A DNA stretch of 64,000 nt from Lutimonas saemankumensis (GCF_020171465.1 NZ_JAIUZR010000003.1:1054001-1118000); one strand, 5' to 3'. Shown: positions 17,925 through 27,217, numbered from the stretch's first letter. The notes: generated from the sequence alone by a model not told the origin. A program made the numbers and translations.

Positions 17925-20636
17925 ATGACCGTATACTTGAATGACATGGCCCATGAGGCGAAAAAGAATGAAACAATTCTGGAATTTGTAAGAAGAATTG
18001 AAAGTCTGGAAGCCATTCCTACAATGTGCCAGGATGATCGACTTGAGAATTTTGGTTCTTGCAGAGTATGCTCTGTTGAAGTGGCTCGTGAAAAAAATGG
18101 AACCACTAAAATTGTAGCTTCCTGCCATACGCCCGTTTTTGAGGGCGCTTATATCTATCACAAAACTGACAAGATAAAAAGACTGAGAAAAAATATTCTG
18201 GAATTAGTACTTACGGATTATCCTTCTGATAAGGTTTTTCCTGAAAAAGGTAAGAAACCTACGGAATTTCAGAAAACCATAGCCCAAATCGGAATTCCAA
18301 ATGTTCGCTACCCAAAGGGTAAAAATAGCCTTGAAATTGAAAAAGATGACTCACACCCTTATATTAAATCAGATCTGGCTCAATGTATTAATTGCTATCG
18401 ATGCGTAAGGGCCTGTGAGGAAATTCAGGGAGAAATGGTTTTAGGAATGAGCGGAAGAGGTTTTGCGACACAGATCATTAAAGGTTTTGACACGAATTTT
18501 GACCTTTCCGCATGCGTTTCCTGCGGAGCGTGTGTGCAAACTTGTCCAACAGAAGCGCTTTCGGATAAATTTACTACTAAAACTTTGGTAGCAGATGAAA
18601 CGGTCAGGACTACCTGCACTTACTGCGGTGTTGGTTGTCAACTGGATGTCTCTGTTATCGATGGTGAAATAAAAGGGATTCAGGCCCCCGTGACAGCGGA
18701 AGTAAATGAAGGACATACCTGCCTCAAGGGAAGATTTGCCTTCCAGTTTTATAATCATCCGGACAGACTGAAAAATCCATTGATCAAGAAAAACGGAAAA
18801 TTTGAAGTTGTTTCCTGGGAAGAAGCCTATGATTTTATGACTGAAGCACTTTTAAGGGTTAAAAAAGAATACGGAGCCGACTCCATAGGGTGTATATCAT
18901 CTTCAAGAGCTTGCAATGAAGAGAATTACCTCATGCAGAAAATGACACGAGTTGCCCTGAACACTAATAACATTGACGGATGCGCACGAGTTTGTCATGC
19001 TCCTACCGCATTTGGCATGCAAAAAGCATTTGGTACGGGAGCGGCCACCAATTCCATTCAAGATATGGAGGAAACCGATTGTATTATGCTTTTCGGAGCG
19101 AATCCAACAGAGGCCCACCCTGTTACCGGTGCTAGGATCAAACAGCTCTTTATGAAAGGTATTCCTAGCATCGTCGTGGATCCGGTGAGAACAAGTCTTG
19201 CCCAACTCGCTACCTACCACCTTCAATTGAGACCCGGTACCAATGTCGCTCTTTTAAATATGATGGGGCATTACATTGTTCAAGAGGGCCTGGTTAAAAA
19301 AGATTTCATCCAGAAATATACTGAACAATACGACAGTTTTAAAGATCATGTATCCACTCTGGATATGAACGAGCTGGAATTACTTACAGGAGTGTCTAAA
19401 GAATTGGTAAAAAAAGCTGCCATTGCCTATGCCCGGGCAGAAAATGCCATGGAGTTTCACGGACTCGGAGTAACTGAACATTTTCAGGGAAGTAAAACCG
19501 TGATGTTGTTATCTAATTTGGCAATGATGACCGGTAATGTTGGACGTTCCGGGGTTGGGTTGAATCCACTGAGGGGTCAGAATAACGTTCAGGGTGCTGC
19601 AGACATGGGGGTTCAGCCTCATCAGGGAGCTGGATACCTCGATGTAAACGATCCTGAGGTCAAGGCTTATTATGCATCTAAATATGGAATATCCGGAATG
19701 CCTGAAAAGGAAGGGCTAAAGATTCCTGAGATGCTTGAAGCGGCTATAGCGGGTAAATTCAAAGCACTTTGGATCATGGGTGAGGATACACTTATGACAG
19801 ATCCGAATACCTTGCACATCAGAAAGGCAATGGAACAACTGGATATTCTTATCGTTCAGGAATTATTTATGTCGGCTACCGCAGAAATGGCCGATGTTGT
19901 ACTTCCGGCCAGTTCTTATTTTGAAAAGAACGGAACGTTTACCAACGGTGAGAGGCGGGTTCAAAGAGTCAATAAAGTTGTTGATCCTATAGGAAATACG
20001 AAACCGGACGGCCAGATGATCATTGATATGATGTACCGACTTGGTTATGAACAACCTACAGGACCCGTTTATGACGCAGCAAAGATTTTGGAAGAAATTG
20101 CTGAAGTGATCCCTTTTATGAAAGGTATCAGTTGGGAAAGATTAGGCAAGAACGGGTTACAATGGCCTATTTTAGAAGATGGTACAGATACAAAGATCAT
20201 CCACAGGGATGGAAATTTTAAAAGAGGAAAGGGAAAGTTTCATCATTTTGATTTTGAAGAAACCCCTGAACTTGTTGAGCACAGAGAAAAATATCCGTTC
20301 ATTTTAACTACAGCAAGACAACTTGAACATTATAATGCGGGGACAATGACAAGAAGAACGGATAATCAGGAATTATCCCCTATGGATTATTTAGAGGTAA
20401 ATCCGCTGGATGCTGCGGATAAGGATATTTCAGCGGGAGACTCAGTCAGGATCTTCTCGGATCGAGGCAGTGTAAATATACCCGTCAAACTCACGTATCT
20501 GGTAAAACCAGGTGTTGTACGAACGACGTTTCATCAGCCTGAGGTTTTTATTAATATGATCACCGGAAATGTTGGAGACGAATATACCCTGACTCCTGAA
20601 TATAAAGTCGTAGCCGTAGATTTTGAAAAAGTTTGA
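17925..20636 (+). CDS. fdhA: Formate dehydrogenase catalytic (molybdopterin) subunit
   Basis: A 903-residue Mo/W-bisPGD enzyme. An N-terminal [2Fe-2S] domain (Cys35, 46, 49, 67) is followed by two ferredoxin-type [4Fe-4S] clusters (Cys154/157/160/164 and Cys197/200/203/207) and the MopB [4Fe-4S] set (Cys231/234/238/266). The active site pair is Cys357-His358 (RVCHAP), the cysteine form of formate dehydrogenases, encoded by TGT so not selenocysteine. The Arg of NPLRGQNN is conserved. It oxidises formate to CO2 with electrons to the diaphorase partner. No fdhD, mob or moa genes lie nearby. Confidence 0.92.
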   Translation: MTVYLNDMAHEAKKNETILEFVRRIESLEAIPTMCQDDRLENFGSCRVCSVEVAREKNGTTKIVASCHTPVFEGAYIYHKTDKIKRLRKNILELVLTDYPSDKVFPEKGKKPTEFQKTIAQIGIPNVRYPKGKNSLEIEKDDSHPYIKSDLAQCINCYRCVRACEEIQGEMVLGMSGRGFATQIIKGFDTNFDLSACVSCGACVQTCPTEALSDKFTTKTLVADETVRTTCTYCGVGCQLDVSVIDGEIKGIQAPVTAEVNEGHTCLKGRFAFQFYNHPDRLKNPLIKKNGKFEVVSWEEAYDFMTEALLRVKKEYGADSIGCISSSRACNEENYLMQKMTRVALNTNNIDGCARVCHAPTAFGMQKAFGTGAATNSIQDMEETDCIMLFGANPTEAHPVTGARIKQLFMKGIPSIVVDPVRTSLAQLATYHLQLRPGTNVALLNMMGHYIVQEGLVKKDFIQKYTEQYDSFKDHVSTLDMNELELLTGVSKELVKKAAIAYARAENAMEFHGLGVTEHFQGSKTVMLLSNLAMMTGNVGRSGVGLNPLRGQNNVQGAADMGVQPHQGAGYLDVNDPEVKAYYASKYGISGMPEKEGLKIPEMLEAAIAGKFKALWIMGEDTLMTDPNTLHIRKAMEQLDILIVQELFMSATAEMADVVLPASSYFEKNGTFTNGERRVQRVNKVVDPIGNTKPDGQMIIDMMYRLGYEQPTGPVYDAAKILEEIAEVIPFMKGISWERLGKNGLQWPILEDGTDTKIIHRDGNFKRGKGKFHHFDFEETPELVEHREKYPFILTTARQLEHYNAGTMTRRTDNQELSPMDYLEVNPLDAADKDISAGDSVRIFSDRGSVNIPVKLTYLVKPGVVRTTFHQPEVFINMITGNVGDEYTLTPEYKVVAVDFEKV

Positions 20637-20655
20637 TTTCAGAATTTTAAAATAT

Positions 20656-21423
20656 TCAGGAACCAATTTTCATTTGTAATCCATCGTAGGCCAGAAAGAC
20701 ATTGGGAGGCAGCTCTTTTGAAACACTTTCATGAAAACCAAGACGATGACTAATATGGGTTAGGTATGCTTTTTTTGGTTTAATGTCTCCTATAAAACTT
20801 AGAGCCTCTTCAAGATTTAAATGAGTAGGATGAGGGTCCTTTCTGAGTGCGTTTAATATAAGCACATCCAAACCTCTCAGCTTTTCCTTTTCTACTTCTG
20901 AAACTGTTTTCGCATCCGTTATATATGCCATTTTATCAATCCTGAAGCCATAGATCTTCAACCTACCGTGCATCACCTCAACAGGGCAAATTAATTTACC
21001 CCCAAGGTTAAATTCTTTATTTTCAAAAATTTCAATGGAAACACTCGGTGCACCTGCGTACCTGTTTTCTGTAGCAAATATATATGCAAATCTCTCTTTA
21101 AGATTGCTGGCTACCTGCTCATCCATGTACATATTAACAAAACCGGAACGTAGAGAAAATGGTCTGACGTCGTCTAAACCAGCTGTATGATCTGCGTGAT
21201 AATGTGTAAAAAGAATTCCGTCAAGCCTGCTTGCACCAGCAGATAGCATTTGCTGACGAAAATCAGGGCCGCAATCTATGACATACACCTGGTCATTCCA
21301 TTCCAGCATTAACGAAGATCTCAGCCTTTTATCCTTTTGATCCGTTGATAGACAAACCTCGTGTGTAGATCCAATGACAGGGATTCCCTGGGAAGTTCCG
21401 GTGCCTAAAAAAGTGATTTTCAT
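20656..21423 (-). CDS. PhnP-like metallo-beta-lactamase-fold phosphodiesterase
   Basis: A 255-residue MBL-fold hydrolase with the HYHADHTAGLDD metal motif (about residues 75-86) and the opening FLGTGTSQGIPVIG seen in PhnP and cyclic-phosphate phosphodiesterases. The C-terminal HISHRLG supplies another metal ligand. Likely a cytosolic phosphodiesterase on a small cyclic phosphate, substrate unknown. It is convergent with fdhA (19-nt gap) and has a TATTTTTG box at 21440-21447. Confidence 0.82.
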   Translation of the reverse strand: MKITFLGTGTSQGIPVIGSTHEVCLSTDQKDKRLRSSLMLEWNDQVYVIDCGPDFRQQMLSAGASRLDGILFTHYHADHTAGLDDVRPFSLRSGFVNMYMDEQVASNLKERFAYIFATENRYAGAPSVSIEIFENKEFNLGGKLICPVEVMHGRLKIYGFRIDKMAYITDAKTVSEVEKEKLRGLDVLILNALRKDPHPTHLNLEEALSFIGDIKPKKAYLTHISHRLGFHESVSKELPPNVFLAYDGLQMKIGS

Positions 21424-21439
21424 TGATAGCAGTTTGTGA

Positions 21440-21447
21440 CAAAAATA
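21440..21447 (-). promoter_or_regulatory. Candidate -7 box for the MBL hydrolase gene
   Basis: TATTTTTG on the minus strand, 17 nt before the ATG, fits TAnnTTTG. Confidence 0.5.
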
Positions 21448-21638
21448 ACATTTAATGACCTAAACTTTTACAGCTCGTCAAAAAAGAATATATTTAACTG
21501 ATTTACTGACACTTAAGGTCTAAAAAAAATCGAGAAAAAAATTGGATAAAGATTGAATTTTGTTGCTACAAAATGACTTTAATCAGTAATTAAACTTAAA
21601 TTTAATTCTAAATTTATGATCAATTCAAATCATTCCAC

Positions 21639-22739
21639 ATGACAATAGGTATTTTAAAAGAAACGATTAAAAGCGAAAAAAGAGTTTCTATTTCCCCAAA
21701 AATAGCCAAGTTTCTGATTGATCAGGGATTCGATATTATAGTGCAGGACGGAGCGGGTAATTCTTCTAAATTCAGCAATGAGGATTATGCAGATGCGGGC
21801 GCCAAGATTGAAAAAAGAGGTGTTGTTTATAAAAACAGTGATGTACTTGTTAAAATCAACCCATTTGATGAAGATGAATTAAAACTCGTGGATGATCACC
21901 ACATTCTGATCTGTCAATTGTTTCACAAATCGCACCCTGAAATTGTGAAGCTGATTGCCGAGAAAGGAGCGTCCATATTTTCGATGGATGCACTTCCAAG
22001 AATCTCAAGAGCACAGGATATGGATGTCTTAAGTTCTCAAAGTAATCTGGCAGGCTATAAGGCAGTTATTAAAGGAGCTTATGAGATGACCAAAATATTT
22101 CCTTTAATGATGACGGCAGCAGGCACAATTACTCCTTCCAGGGTTTTAATATATGGAGTTGGAGTCGCCGGACTACAGGCCATTGCCACGGCTAAAAGAC
22201 TGGGTGCCATAGTAGAAGCCACAGATATCAGACTTGAAACGAAAGAACAGGCCGAATCTTTGGGTGCCAGCTTTATAACGGTAGAAGGAAACGGACAGGA
22301 GTCAGAAAAAGGTTATGCTAAAGCGGCTTCGGAAGAATATGCAAGAAAACAAAAAGAAGCTGTAAACAAATCACTTTTCAAAGCTGACCTGGTCATCACC
22401 ACTGCTATGGTCCCCGGAAGAAAATCCCCGGTTCTAATCACGGAGGAGCAGGTGAAACAAATGAAGAATGGAGCGGTTATTATAGATTTGGCAGCTGCTC
22501 AGGGCGGTAACTGTGAACTGAGCAAAATGAATAAAACCGTATTGAAAAACGGAGTAAAGATTATTGGAACAACTATTGCTCCCGAAAGTGTCTCAACGAA
22601 TGCCAGTGACCTTTATGCAAAAAACATGTCTAACTTTATAACTTATCTTACTGAAAACAACGAGTTTAAGTGGGATCTTGAAGATGAAATCACCGATGAA
22701 ACACTGATCGTAAAAGACGGTGTTATCAGAAAAAATTAA
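21639..22739 (+). CDS. pntAA: NAD(P) transhydrogenase alpha subunit, part 1
   Basis: A 366-residue soluble domain I of proton-translocating transhydrogenase. It binds NAD(H); the Rossmann glycines are GVGVAGLQAIA near 173 and the partner acidic residue is in EATDIR. It has the three-subunit arrangement (separate alpha1, alpha2, beta) known in Rhodospirillum, not the E. coli two-subunit form. It is first in the operon; the next gene starts 12 nt later. The complex uses proton-motive force to make NADPH from NADH. The upstream gap (21424-21638) has no gene and no clear consensus promoter. Confidence 0.95.
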   Translation: MTIGILKETIKSEKRVSISPKIAKFLIDQGFDIIVQDGAGNSSKFSNEDYADAGAKIEKRGVVYKNSDVLVKINPFDEDELKLVDDHHILICQLFHKSHPEIVKLIAEKGASIFSMDALPRISRAQDMDVLSSQSNLAGYKAVIKGAYEMTKIFPLMMTAAGTITPSRVLIYGVGVAGLQAIATAKRLGAIVEATDIRLETKEQAESLGASFITVEGNGQESEKGYAKAASEEYARKQKEAVNKSLFKADLVITTAMVPGRKSPVLITEEQVKQMKNGAVIIDLAAAQGGNCELSKMNKTVLKNGVKIIGTTIAPESVSTNASDLYAKNMSNFITYLTENNEFKWDLEDEITDETLIVKDGVIRKN

Positions 22740-22750
22740 TCTAAATAATT

Positions 22751-23059
22751 ATGCAAGAATTCATAGAATTAATCAGTAATAACCTTCAAATGATCTACAT
22801 TGTCATTTTAATGATATTTGTAGGTGTTGAGGTCATAGGGCATGTCCCTGCAGTTCTGCACACCCCCTTAATGTCTGGTGCAAATGCCATACACGGGGTT
22901 GTCATCATTGGAGCCATTTTGGTGATGCTAGGCGCGGATCCGGATAATCTTTTGGCTTTATCTCTCGGATTTGTAGCCGTGTTCCTGGGAACACTTAATG
23001 TTGTAGGTGGGTTTGTTGTCACCGACCGTATGTTAGAAATGTTTAAAAAGAAAAAATGA
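22751..23059 (+). CDS. pntAB: NAD(P) transhydrogenase alpha subunit, part 2 (membrane)
   Basis: A 102-residue membrane protein with three predicted TM helices (about 12-30, 42-62 and 66-90), the alpha2 portion of domain II. HTPLMSGANAIHG (37-49) is the conserved motif with the His in the proton channel region. It overlaps pntB by ATGA (4 nt), indicating coupled translation. Confidence 0.94.
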   Translation: MQEFIELISNNLQMIYIVILMIFVGVEVIGHVPAVLHTPLMSGANAIHGVVIIGAILVMLGADPDNLLALSLGFVAVFLGTLNVVGGFVVTDRMLEMFKKKK

Positions 23060-24450
23060 TGACCTATTTATTCAGTCTTGAGATTATTTATCTCATCGCC
23101 TCGGTGACCTATATAGTTGGCTTAAAAATGCTTGGTCACCCTGAAACCGCCCGTAAAGGGAACCTTATTGCTGCCTTTGGTATGACTCTGGCAATTTTAG
23201 GAACCATTTTTTTATTTAAAGGAGAAGTTCAACCAAAGGTCTATTACCTGATTGCTGGAGCCATATTGATCGGAACCCTATTTGGCTGGGGTATTGCCAA
23301 AAAAGTTGACATGACAAAAATGCCTGAGCTCGTATCCCTGTTCAATGGTATGGGAGGTGCCAGTGCCGCTCTAATAGGTCTTATTGAATTTAGTCATTAT
23401 ACAGGGGATACTATATCTGTATTCACGATTATCGCCGGAATGATCATTGGTAGTATTTCTTTTTCAGGCAGTATGATTGCCTGGGCAAAATTAAATGGTA
23501 CCATGAACAAGCCTGTAAGACTCCCCTCCTATAACATACTCAATAATGTTGTGCTGGTAGGGATTCTCGGATTCGGTACCTATATTACTTTGAGTGGTGC
23601 TGAAAGCCAATTGTACCTGTATTTATTATTTTTAGCTGCATTATTGTACGGTATATTATTCGTTATCCCAATTGGAGGTGCCGACATGCCGGTAGTCATC
23701 TCCTTATTAAACTCATTTACAGGACTGGCAGCCGCGTTTGCAGGATTCCTCTACGGAAATATGGTAATGCTCACGGGTGGTATTTTGGTCGGGTCAGCCG
23801 GAACCATTCTTACATTCGCCATGTGCGATGCCATGAACAGGCCTTTATCAAGTGTTATTTTTGGCGCTTTTGGTGAAGGATCAGCAGGAGCCGGCGCGGC
23901 TAAAAAAAGTACCCAGGGCAATTTGAAGAAAACAACTCCAAGTGATGCCGCTATCCTTATGAATTATGCCAATAAGGTCATCATAGTTCCTGGATATGGT
24001 CTTGCTGTGGCTCAGGCCCAGCACATAATTCATGAATTAGAATTACTCCTTGAAGAAAAAGGAGTGGAAGTGAAATATGCTATCCACCCCGTGGCGGGCC
24101 GAATGCCTGGTCATATGAATGTTCTTCTGGCTGAGACCAATGTGGACTATGACAAACTGATAGAAATGGAAGATATCAATTCCGATTTTCAGAACACGGA
24201 TGCCGTGTTGGTAGTTGGTGCAAATGATGTGGTCAATCCTGCGGCACACAACGATCCACAAAGTCCGATCTATGGAATGCCGATTCTGGATGTGGAAAAT
24301 GCCAAAACCATCATAATCAACAAAAGAAGTATGAATCCCGGTTATGCAGGAATTGAGAATGAATTGTTCTTTAACCAAAAGACTTCAATGCTGTTCGGTG
24401 ATGCAAAAGACGTTTTGACCAAACTGGTTCAGGAACTTAAAACCATGTAA
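23056..24450 (+). CDS. pntB: NAD(P) transhydrogenase beta subunit
   Basis: A 464-residue subunit with about nine TM helices (residues 1-260) and a C-terminal NADP-binding domain III with IVPGYGLAVAQAQ (about 310-322) and the VGANDVVNPAA block. It completes the transhydrogenase. It starts inside the pntAB stop region; two ATGs in tandem (23056, 23059) are possible starts. NADPH made here could serve peroxiredoxin and thiol systems encoded nearby, which is inference. Confidence 0.95.
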   Translation: MMTYLFSLEIIYLIASVTYIVGLKMLGHPETARKGNLIAAFGMTLAILGTIFLFKGEVQPKVYYLIAGAILIGTLFGWGIAKKVDMTKMPELVSLFNGMGGASAALIGLIEFSHYTGDTISVFTIIAGMIIGSISFSGSMIAWAKLNGTMNKPVRLPSYNILNNVVLVGILGFGTYITLSGAESQLYLYLLFLAALLYGILFVIPIGGADMPVVISLLNSFTGLAAAFAGFLYGNMVMLTGGILVGSAGTILTFAMCDAMNRPLSSVIFGAFGEGSAGAGAAKKSTQGNLKKTTPSDAAILMNYANKVIIVPGYGLAVAQAQHIIHELELLLEEKGVEVKYAIHPVAGRMPGHMNVLLAETNVDYDKLIEMEDINSDFQNTDAVLVVGANDVVNPAAHNDPQSPIYGMPILDVENAKTIIINKRSMNPGYAGIENELFFNQKTSMLFGDAKDVLTKLVQELKTM

Positions 24451-24521
24451 GCTTTTATGAATAGACCTCATTGGAGTCTAACAATTTTTAATCTAAATCT
24501 TTCTACTCGTTAAATCTTGAG

Positions 24522-24529
24522 TATATTTG
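24522..24529 (+). promoter_or_regulatory. Candidate -7 box for the 487-aa unknown gene
   Basis: TATATTTG fits TAnnTTTG, 16 nt before the ATG at 24546. Confidence 0.55.
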
Positions 24530-24545
24530 CTAAAAAGATTTACTG

Positions 24546-26009
24546 ATGAGTTTTATTAAAGGTGATGCAGAACTGGAACATGTTCTGTCGATTAAACAAA
24601 AATCTCTAAGGGTTAATTTAAACGAACACATTTATGGTACTTTCGCCGAAATAGGTGCTGGGCAGGAAACTGTGCGTCATTTTTTCAGAGCGGGAGGCGC
24701 ATCGGGAACTATAGCCAAGGCAATGTCCGCATATGATAAGGACTTTTCTGATGCTATATACGGCATGGAAGAGGATCGACGATATGTTACAGAATCTCGT
24801 CTTAGAAAAATGCTTAGGCATGAGGTAGAGCTCATTGAAGAACGATTGAGCAGAGATAAGCACCCCAATAAGATTTTCTTTTCATATGCCAATACTGTAA
24901 CCACCATTGATTTTGCAAAAAATTTCAAAGGACATGGATGGGTCGGTATTCGTTTTCAGATGGATGCACTTGAAGATTACAACGAAATTGTCATCCATGT
25001 CAGGTTTAAACAAACGGATTCAAAACTTCAGCAGGAAACTCTGGGAATGCTTGGAGCTAATCTTATTTACGGAGCTTTTTACCTAAACGACAGTCCTAAA
25101 GATTTACTCAAATCTTTTTATGACAACATCGATAAAGACACCATTGAAATAGACATGGTCGATTTTTCAGGACCAAGATTTATGTATGTGGATAACAGGC
25201 TGATGAGTCTGCACTTGTTGAAAAATGGGATGACAAATGCTGTAATGTTTGGTCCTGATGGAAACAACCTCCTTCCTGCACAACAACTGTATAAGAAGAA
25301 TATTCTTGCTTTAAGGGGCAGTTATCGACCAGTTACCCGGGTAAATATGGAGATGTATGAAGAAGCCAAAAAGATGTTCTTCTCTGACAAGCGGGTTACC
25401 GAAAAGAACACGCATGTCATTTTCGAAATTACTCTTGCGAATTTAAGGTCTGAGGGAAAGATCAATGAACGTGATTTTCTGGATCGGGCCGAGTTACTGT
25501 GCTCTCTGGGTCAGACGGTTATGATTACGAATTTTCAGGAGTATTACAAGCTGGTTGATTATTTCTCTGAGTTTACCAAGGCCAGGATGGGCCTTGCCAT
25601 GGGTGTTTATAACCTTATTCAGATTTTTGATGAAAAATATTACAGAGATCTTAGTGGAGGGGTTCTTGAAGCATTCGGTAAATTATTTTACAAAGATCTT
25701 AAAGTATATCTGTATCCCCTTAAAGATATGGAGACCGGAGAAATCATTACAAGTGCCAATTTAAAGGTACATCCCCGTATGAAAGAACTTTATAAGTACT
25801 TCAAATTCAACGGAAGAATTGCCGACATTACCAAATTTGATCCAAATATTTTAGAGATCTTTTCAAGGAAAGCCTTCAAAATGATCGTAAACGGAGAAGA
25901 CGGATGGGAGGAAATGCTCCCTGAAGGAGTTGCAAAGATCATCAAAGACAAACGACTATTTGGATACAACAGGCGAAGACATGAAGGCAAAAGAAAAAAA
26001 GTAAAATAA
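24546..26009 (+). CDS. Large soluble protein of unknown function
   Basis: A 487-residue protein with no signal peptide and no TM segment. It opens with FIKGDAELEHVLSIKQKSLR and has a glycine-rich stretch HFFRAGGASGTIAKAMSAYD near 45-64, a basic C-terminal tail (RRRHEGKRKKVK), and no P-loop, Rossmann or metal motif I recognise. The N-terminal AEIGAGQETVRHFFRAGGA could form a ligand loop. I cannot assign a function, and any inherited label such as receptor or adenylyltransferase would need checking, since no beta-barrel or HxGH motif is visible. Own promoter and a strong terminator; monocistronic. Confidence 0.8.
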   Translation: MSFIKGDAELEHVLSIKQKSLRVNLNEHIYGTFAEIGAGQETVRHFFRAGGASGTIAKAMSAYDKDFSDAIYGMEEDRRYVTESRLRKMLRHEVELIEERLSRDKHPNKIFFSYANTVTTIDFAKNFKGHGWVGIRFQMDALEDYNEIVIHVRFKQTDSKLQQETLGMLGANLIYGAFYLNDSPKDLLKSFYDNIDKDTIEIDMVDFSGPRFMYVDNRLMSLHLLKNGMTNAVMFGPDGNNLLPAQQLYKKNILALRGSYRPVTRVNMEMYEEAKKMFFSDKRVTEKNTHVIFEITLANLRSEGKINERDFLDRAELLCSLGQTVMITNFQEYYKLVDYFSEFTKARMGLAMGVYNLIQIFDEKYYRDLSGGVLEAFGKLFYKDLKVYLYPLKDMETGEIITSANLKVHPRMKELYKYFKFNGRIADITKFDPNILEIFSRKAFKMIVNGEDGWEEMLPEGVAKIIKDKRLFGYNRRRHEGKRKKVK

Positions 26010-26038
26010 AAAAAGGGACCTGAGGTCCCTTTTTTTAT
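26008..26038 (+). terminator. Intrinsic terminator after the 487-aa gene
   Basis: Nine-bp stem (arms 26012-26020 and 26024-26032, loop TGA) followed by a T-run. It faces the convergent bcp gene and, given A-runs on the left, may work both ways. Confidence 0.85.
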
Positions 26039-26065
26039 TCATTTATATCTCGAATAAAATTCAAA

Positions 26066-26515
26066 CTAGAGAATCTGCGCGGCGTGATCCTTGGTTTTCA
26101 CTTTTGAAATTACGTCTGAAATGACTCCATTTTCATCAATCACAAACGTTGTTCGATGAATACCTTCATATTCTTTACCCATGAATTTTTTGGGTCCCCA
26201 GACTCCGTAGGCCATTATTACTTCTTTATTTTCATCTGCCAGCAAACTGTAAGGTAATTCCTGCTTGTTGCTAAAATTCAATTGACGTTTTTCAGAGTCA
26301 GCACTAACCCCTATAATTTCATATCCTTTGTCTTTGAAAGAGCTGTAATTATCCCTTAAATTACAAGCTTCTGCCGTGCATCCCGGTGTACTGGCTTTCG
26401 GATAAAAGAACAGAACAACTTTTTTACCTTTGAAATCATCCAGGCTTACTGTTTCGCCATGTTGATTGTTAACTGAAAATCCAGGGGCCTTATCCCCCAC
26501 CTTTAGTGTTGTCAT
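26066..26515 (-). CDS. bcp: Cytosolic thioredoxin-dependent peroxiredoxin Bcp
   Basis: A 149-residue PrxQ/Bcp with no export signal. Peroxidatic Cys46 and resolving Cys51 are in STPGCTAEAC, five residues apart. It reduces H2O2 and alkyl peroxides. It is divergent from nth with a 31-nt gap; the -7 box TATTTTTG at 26532-26539 lies within it. Related in sequence to the exported enzyme at 8059 but without its signal segment. Confidence 0.94.
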   Translation of the reverse strand: MTTLKVGDKAPGFSVNNQHGETVSLDDFKGKKVVLFFYPKASTPGCTAEACNLRDNYSSFKDKGYEIIGVSADSEKRQLNFSNKQELPYSLLADENKEVIMAYGVWGPKKFMGKEYEGIHRTTFVIDENGVISDVISKVKTKDHAAQIL

Positions 26516-26531
26516 TATTTGTATTTTTACT

Positions 26532-26539
26532 CAAAAATA
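26532..26539 (-). promoter_or_regulatory. Candidate -7 box for bcp
   Basis: TATTTTTG on the minus strand, 17 nt from the bcp ATG and 8 nt from the divergent nth ATG. Confidence 0.5.
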
Positions 26540-26546
26540 CTGAAAA

Positions 26547-27179
26547 ATGACTAAAAAGGAAAAGGTTCAATTCGCAATAGACACTCTTCAATCACTTTAT
26601 CCGGATCCGCCAATTCCACTGGAACATAAAGATCCATATACCTTGTTGATTGCGGTTTTACTTTCGGCACAAAGCACGGATGCAAGAGTAAACCTGATCA
26701 CCCCTATCCTTTTTGCCAGAGCTGATAATCCTTATGATATGGTTAAGCTGAGTGTTGATGAGATTAAGGAGATCATTAAACCAGTAGGGCTCTCCCCCAT
26801 GAAATCGAAAGGAATCTATGGCTTGTCCAAAATTTTAATTGAAAAATATAAAGGTAAAGTCCCTGCTGATATCAGATTACTGGAAGAACTGCCTTCTGTG
26901 GGTCATAAAACAGCTTCTGTAGTTATGAACCAGGCATTTGGAATTCCGAGCTTCCCTGTGGATACTCACATTCACAGGCTAATGTATCGATGGAACCTAA
27001 GTACGGGTAAAAATGTGGTTCAGACCGAAAAAGATGCAAAAAGACTCTTTCCAAAGGAACTATGGAACAAATTGCATTTGCAAATAATATATTATGGAAG
27101 AGAATATTCTCCTGCAAGGGGCTGGAACAAAGAAAAAGATATTATTACGAGGACAATAGGAAGAAAACATCTAAAATAA
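26547..27179 (+). CDS. nth: Endonuclease III-like DNA glycosylase lacking the Fe-S cluster
   Basis: A 210-residue HhH-GPD glycosylase/AP lyase. The helix-hairpin-helix LPSVGHKTASVV carries catalytic Lys121, and Asp139 lies in FPVDTHIHR, matching E. coli Lys120 and Asp138. It removes oxidised pyrimidines in base excision repair. The C-terminal [4Fe-4S] loop of classical Nth (C-x6-C-x2-C-x5-C) is absent: after IIYYGREYSPARGW the protein has no cysteine, and none occurs anywhere in it. The gene ends at a bidirectional hairpin. Confidence 0.9.
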   Translation: MTKKEKVQFAIDTLQSLYPDPPIPLEHKDPYTLLIAVLLSAQSTDARVNLITPILFARADNPYDMVKLSVDEIKEIIKPVGLSPMKSKGIYGLSKILIEKYKGKVPADIRLLEELPSVGHKTASVVMNQAFGIPSFPVDTHIHRLMYRWNLSTGKNVVQTEKDAKRLFPKELWNKLHLQIIYYGREYSPARGWNKEKDIITRTIGRKHLK

Positions 27180-27180
27180 A

Positions 27181-27212
27181 AAAAGCTCTTAATAATTCAA
27201 TTAAGAGCTTTT
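27181..27212. terminator. Bidirectional terminator between nth and the 46-aa gene
   Basis: A 13-bp inverted repeat (27181-27193 and 27200-27212, loop AATTCA) ending in A/T runs on both sides, between convergent genes. Confidence 0.8.
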
Positions 27213-27217
27213 TCCGA

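Noticed and set aside
18993-18998. Selenocysteine in formate dehydrogenase
   Set aside because: The catalytic codon is TGT (Cys), no in-frame TGA or SECIS-like element is present.
18425-20054. Antisense ORFs within fdhA
   Set aside because: They mirror the strong coding frame of fdhA; products lack domain logic, starts and promoters.
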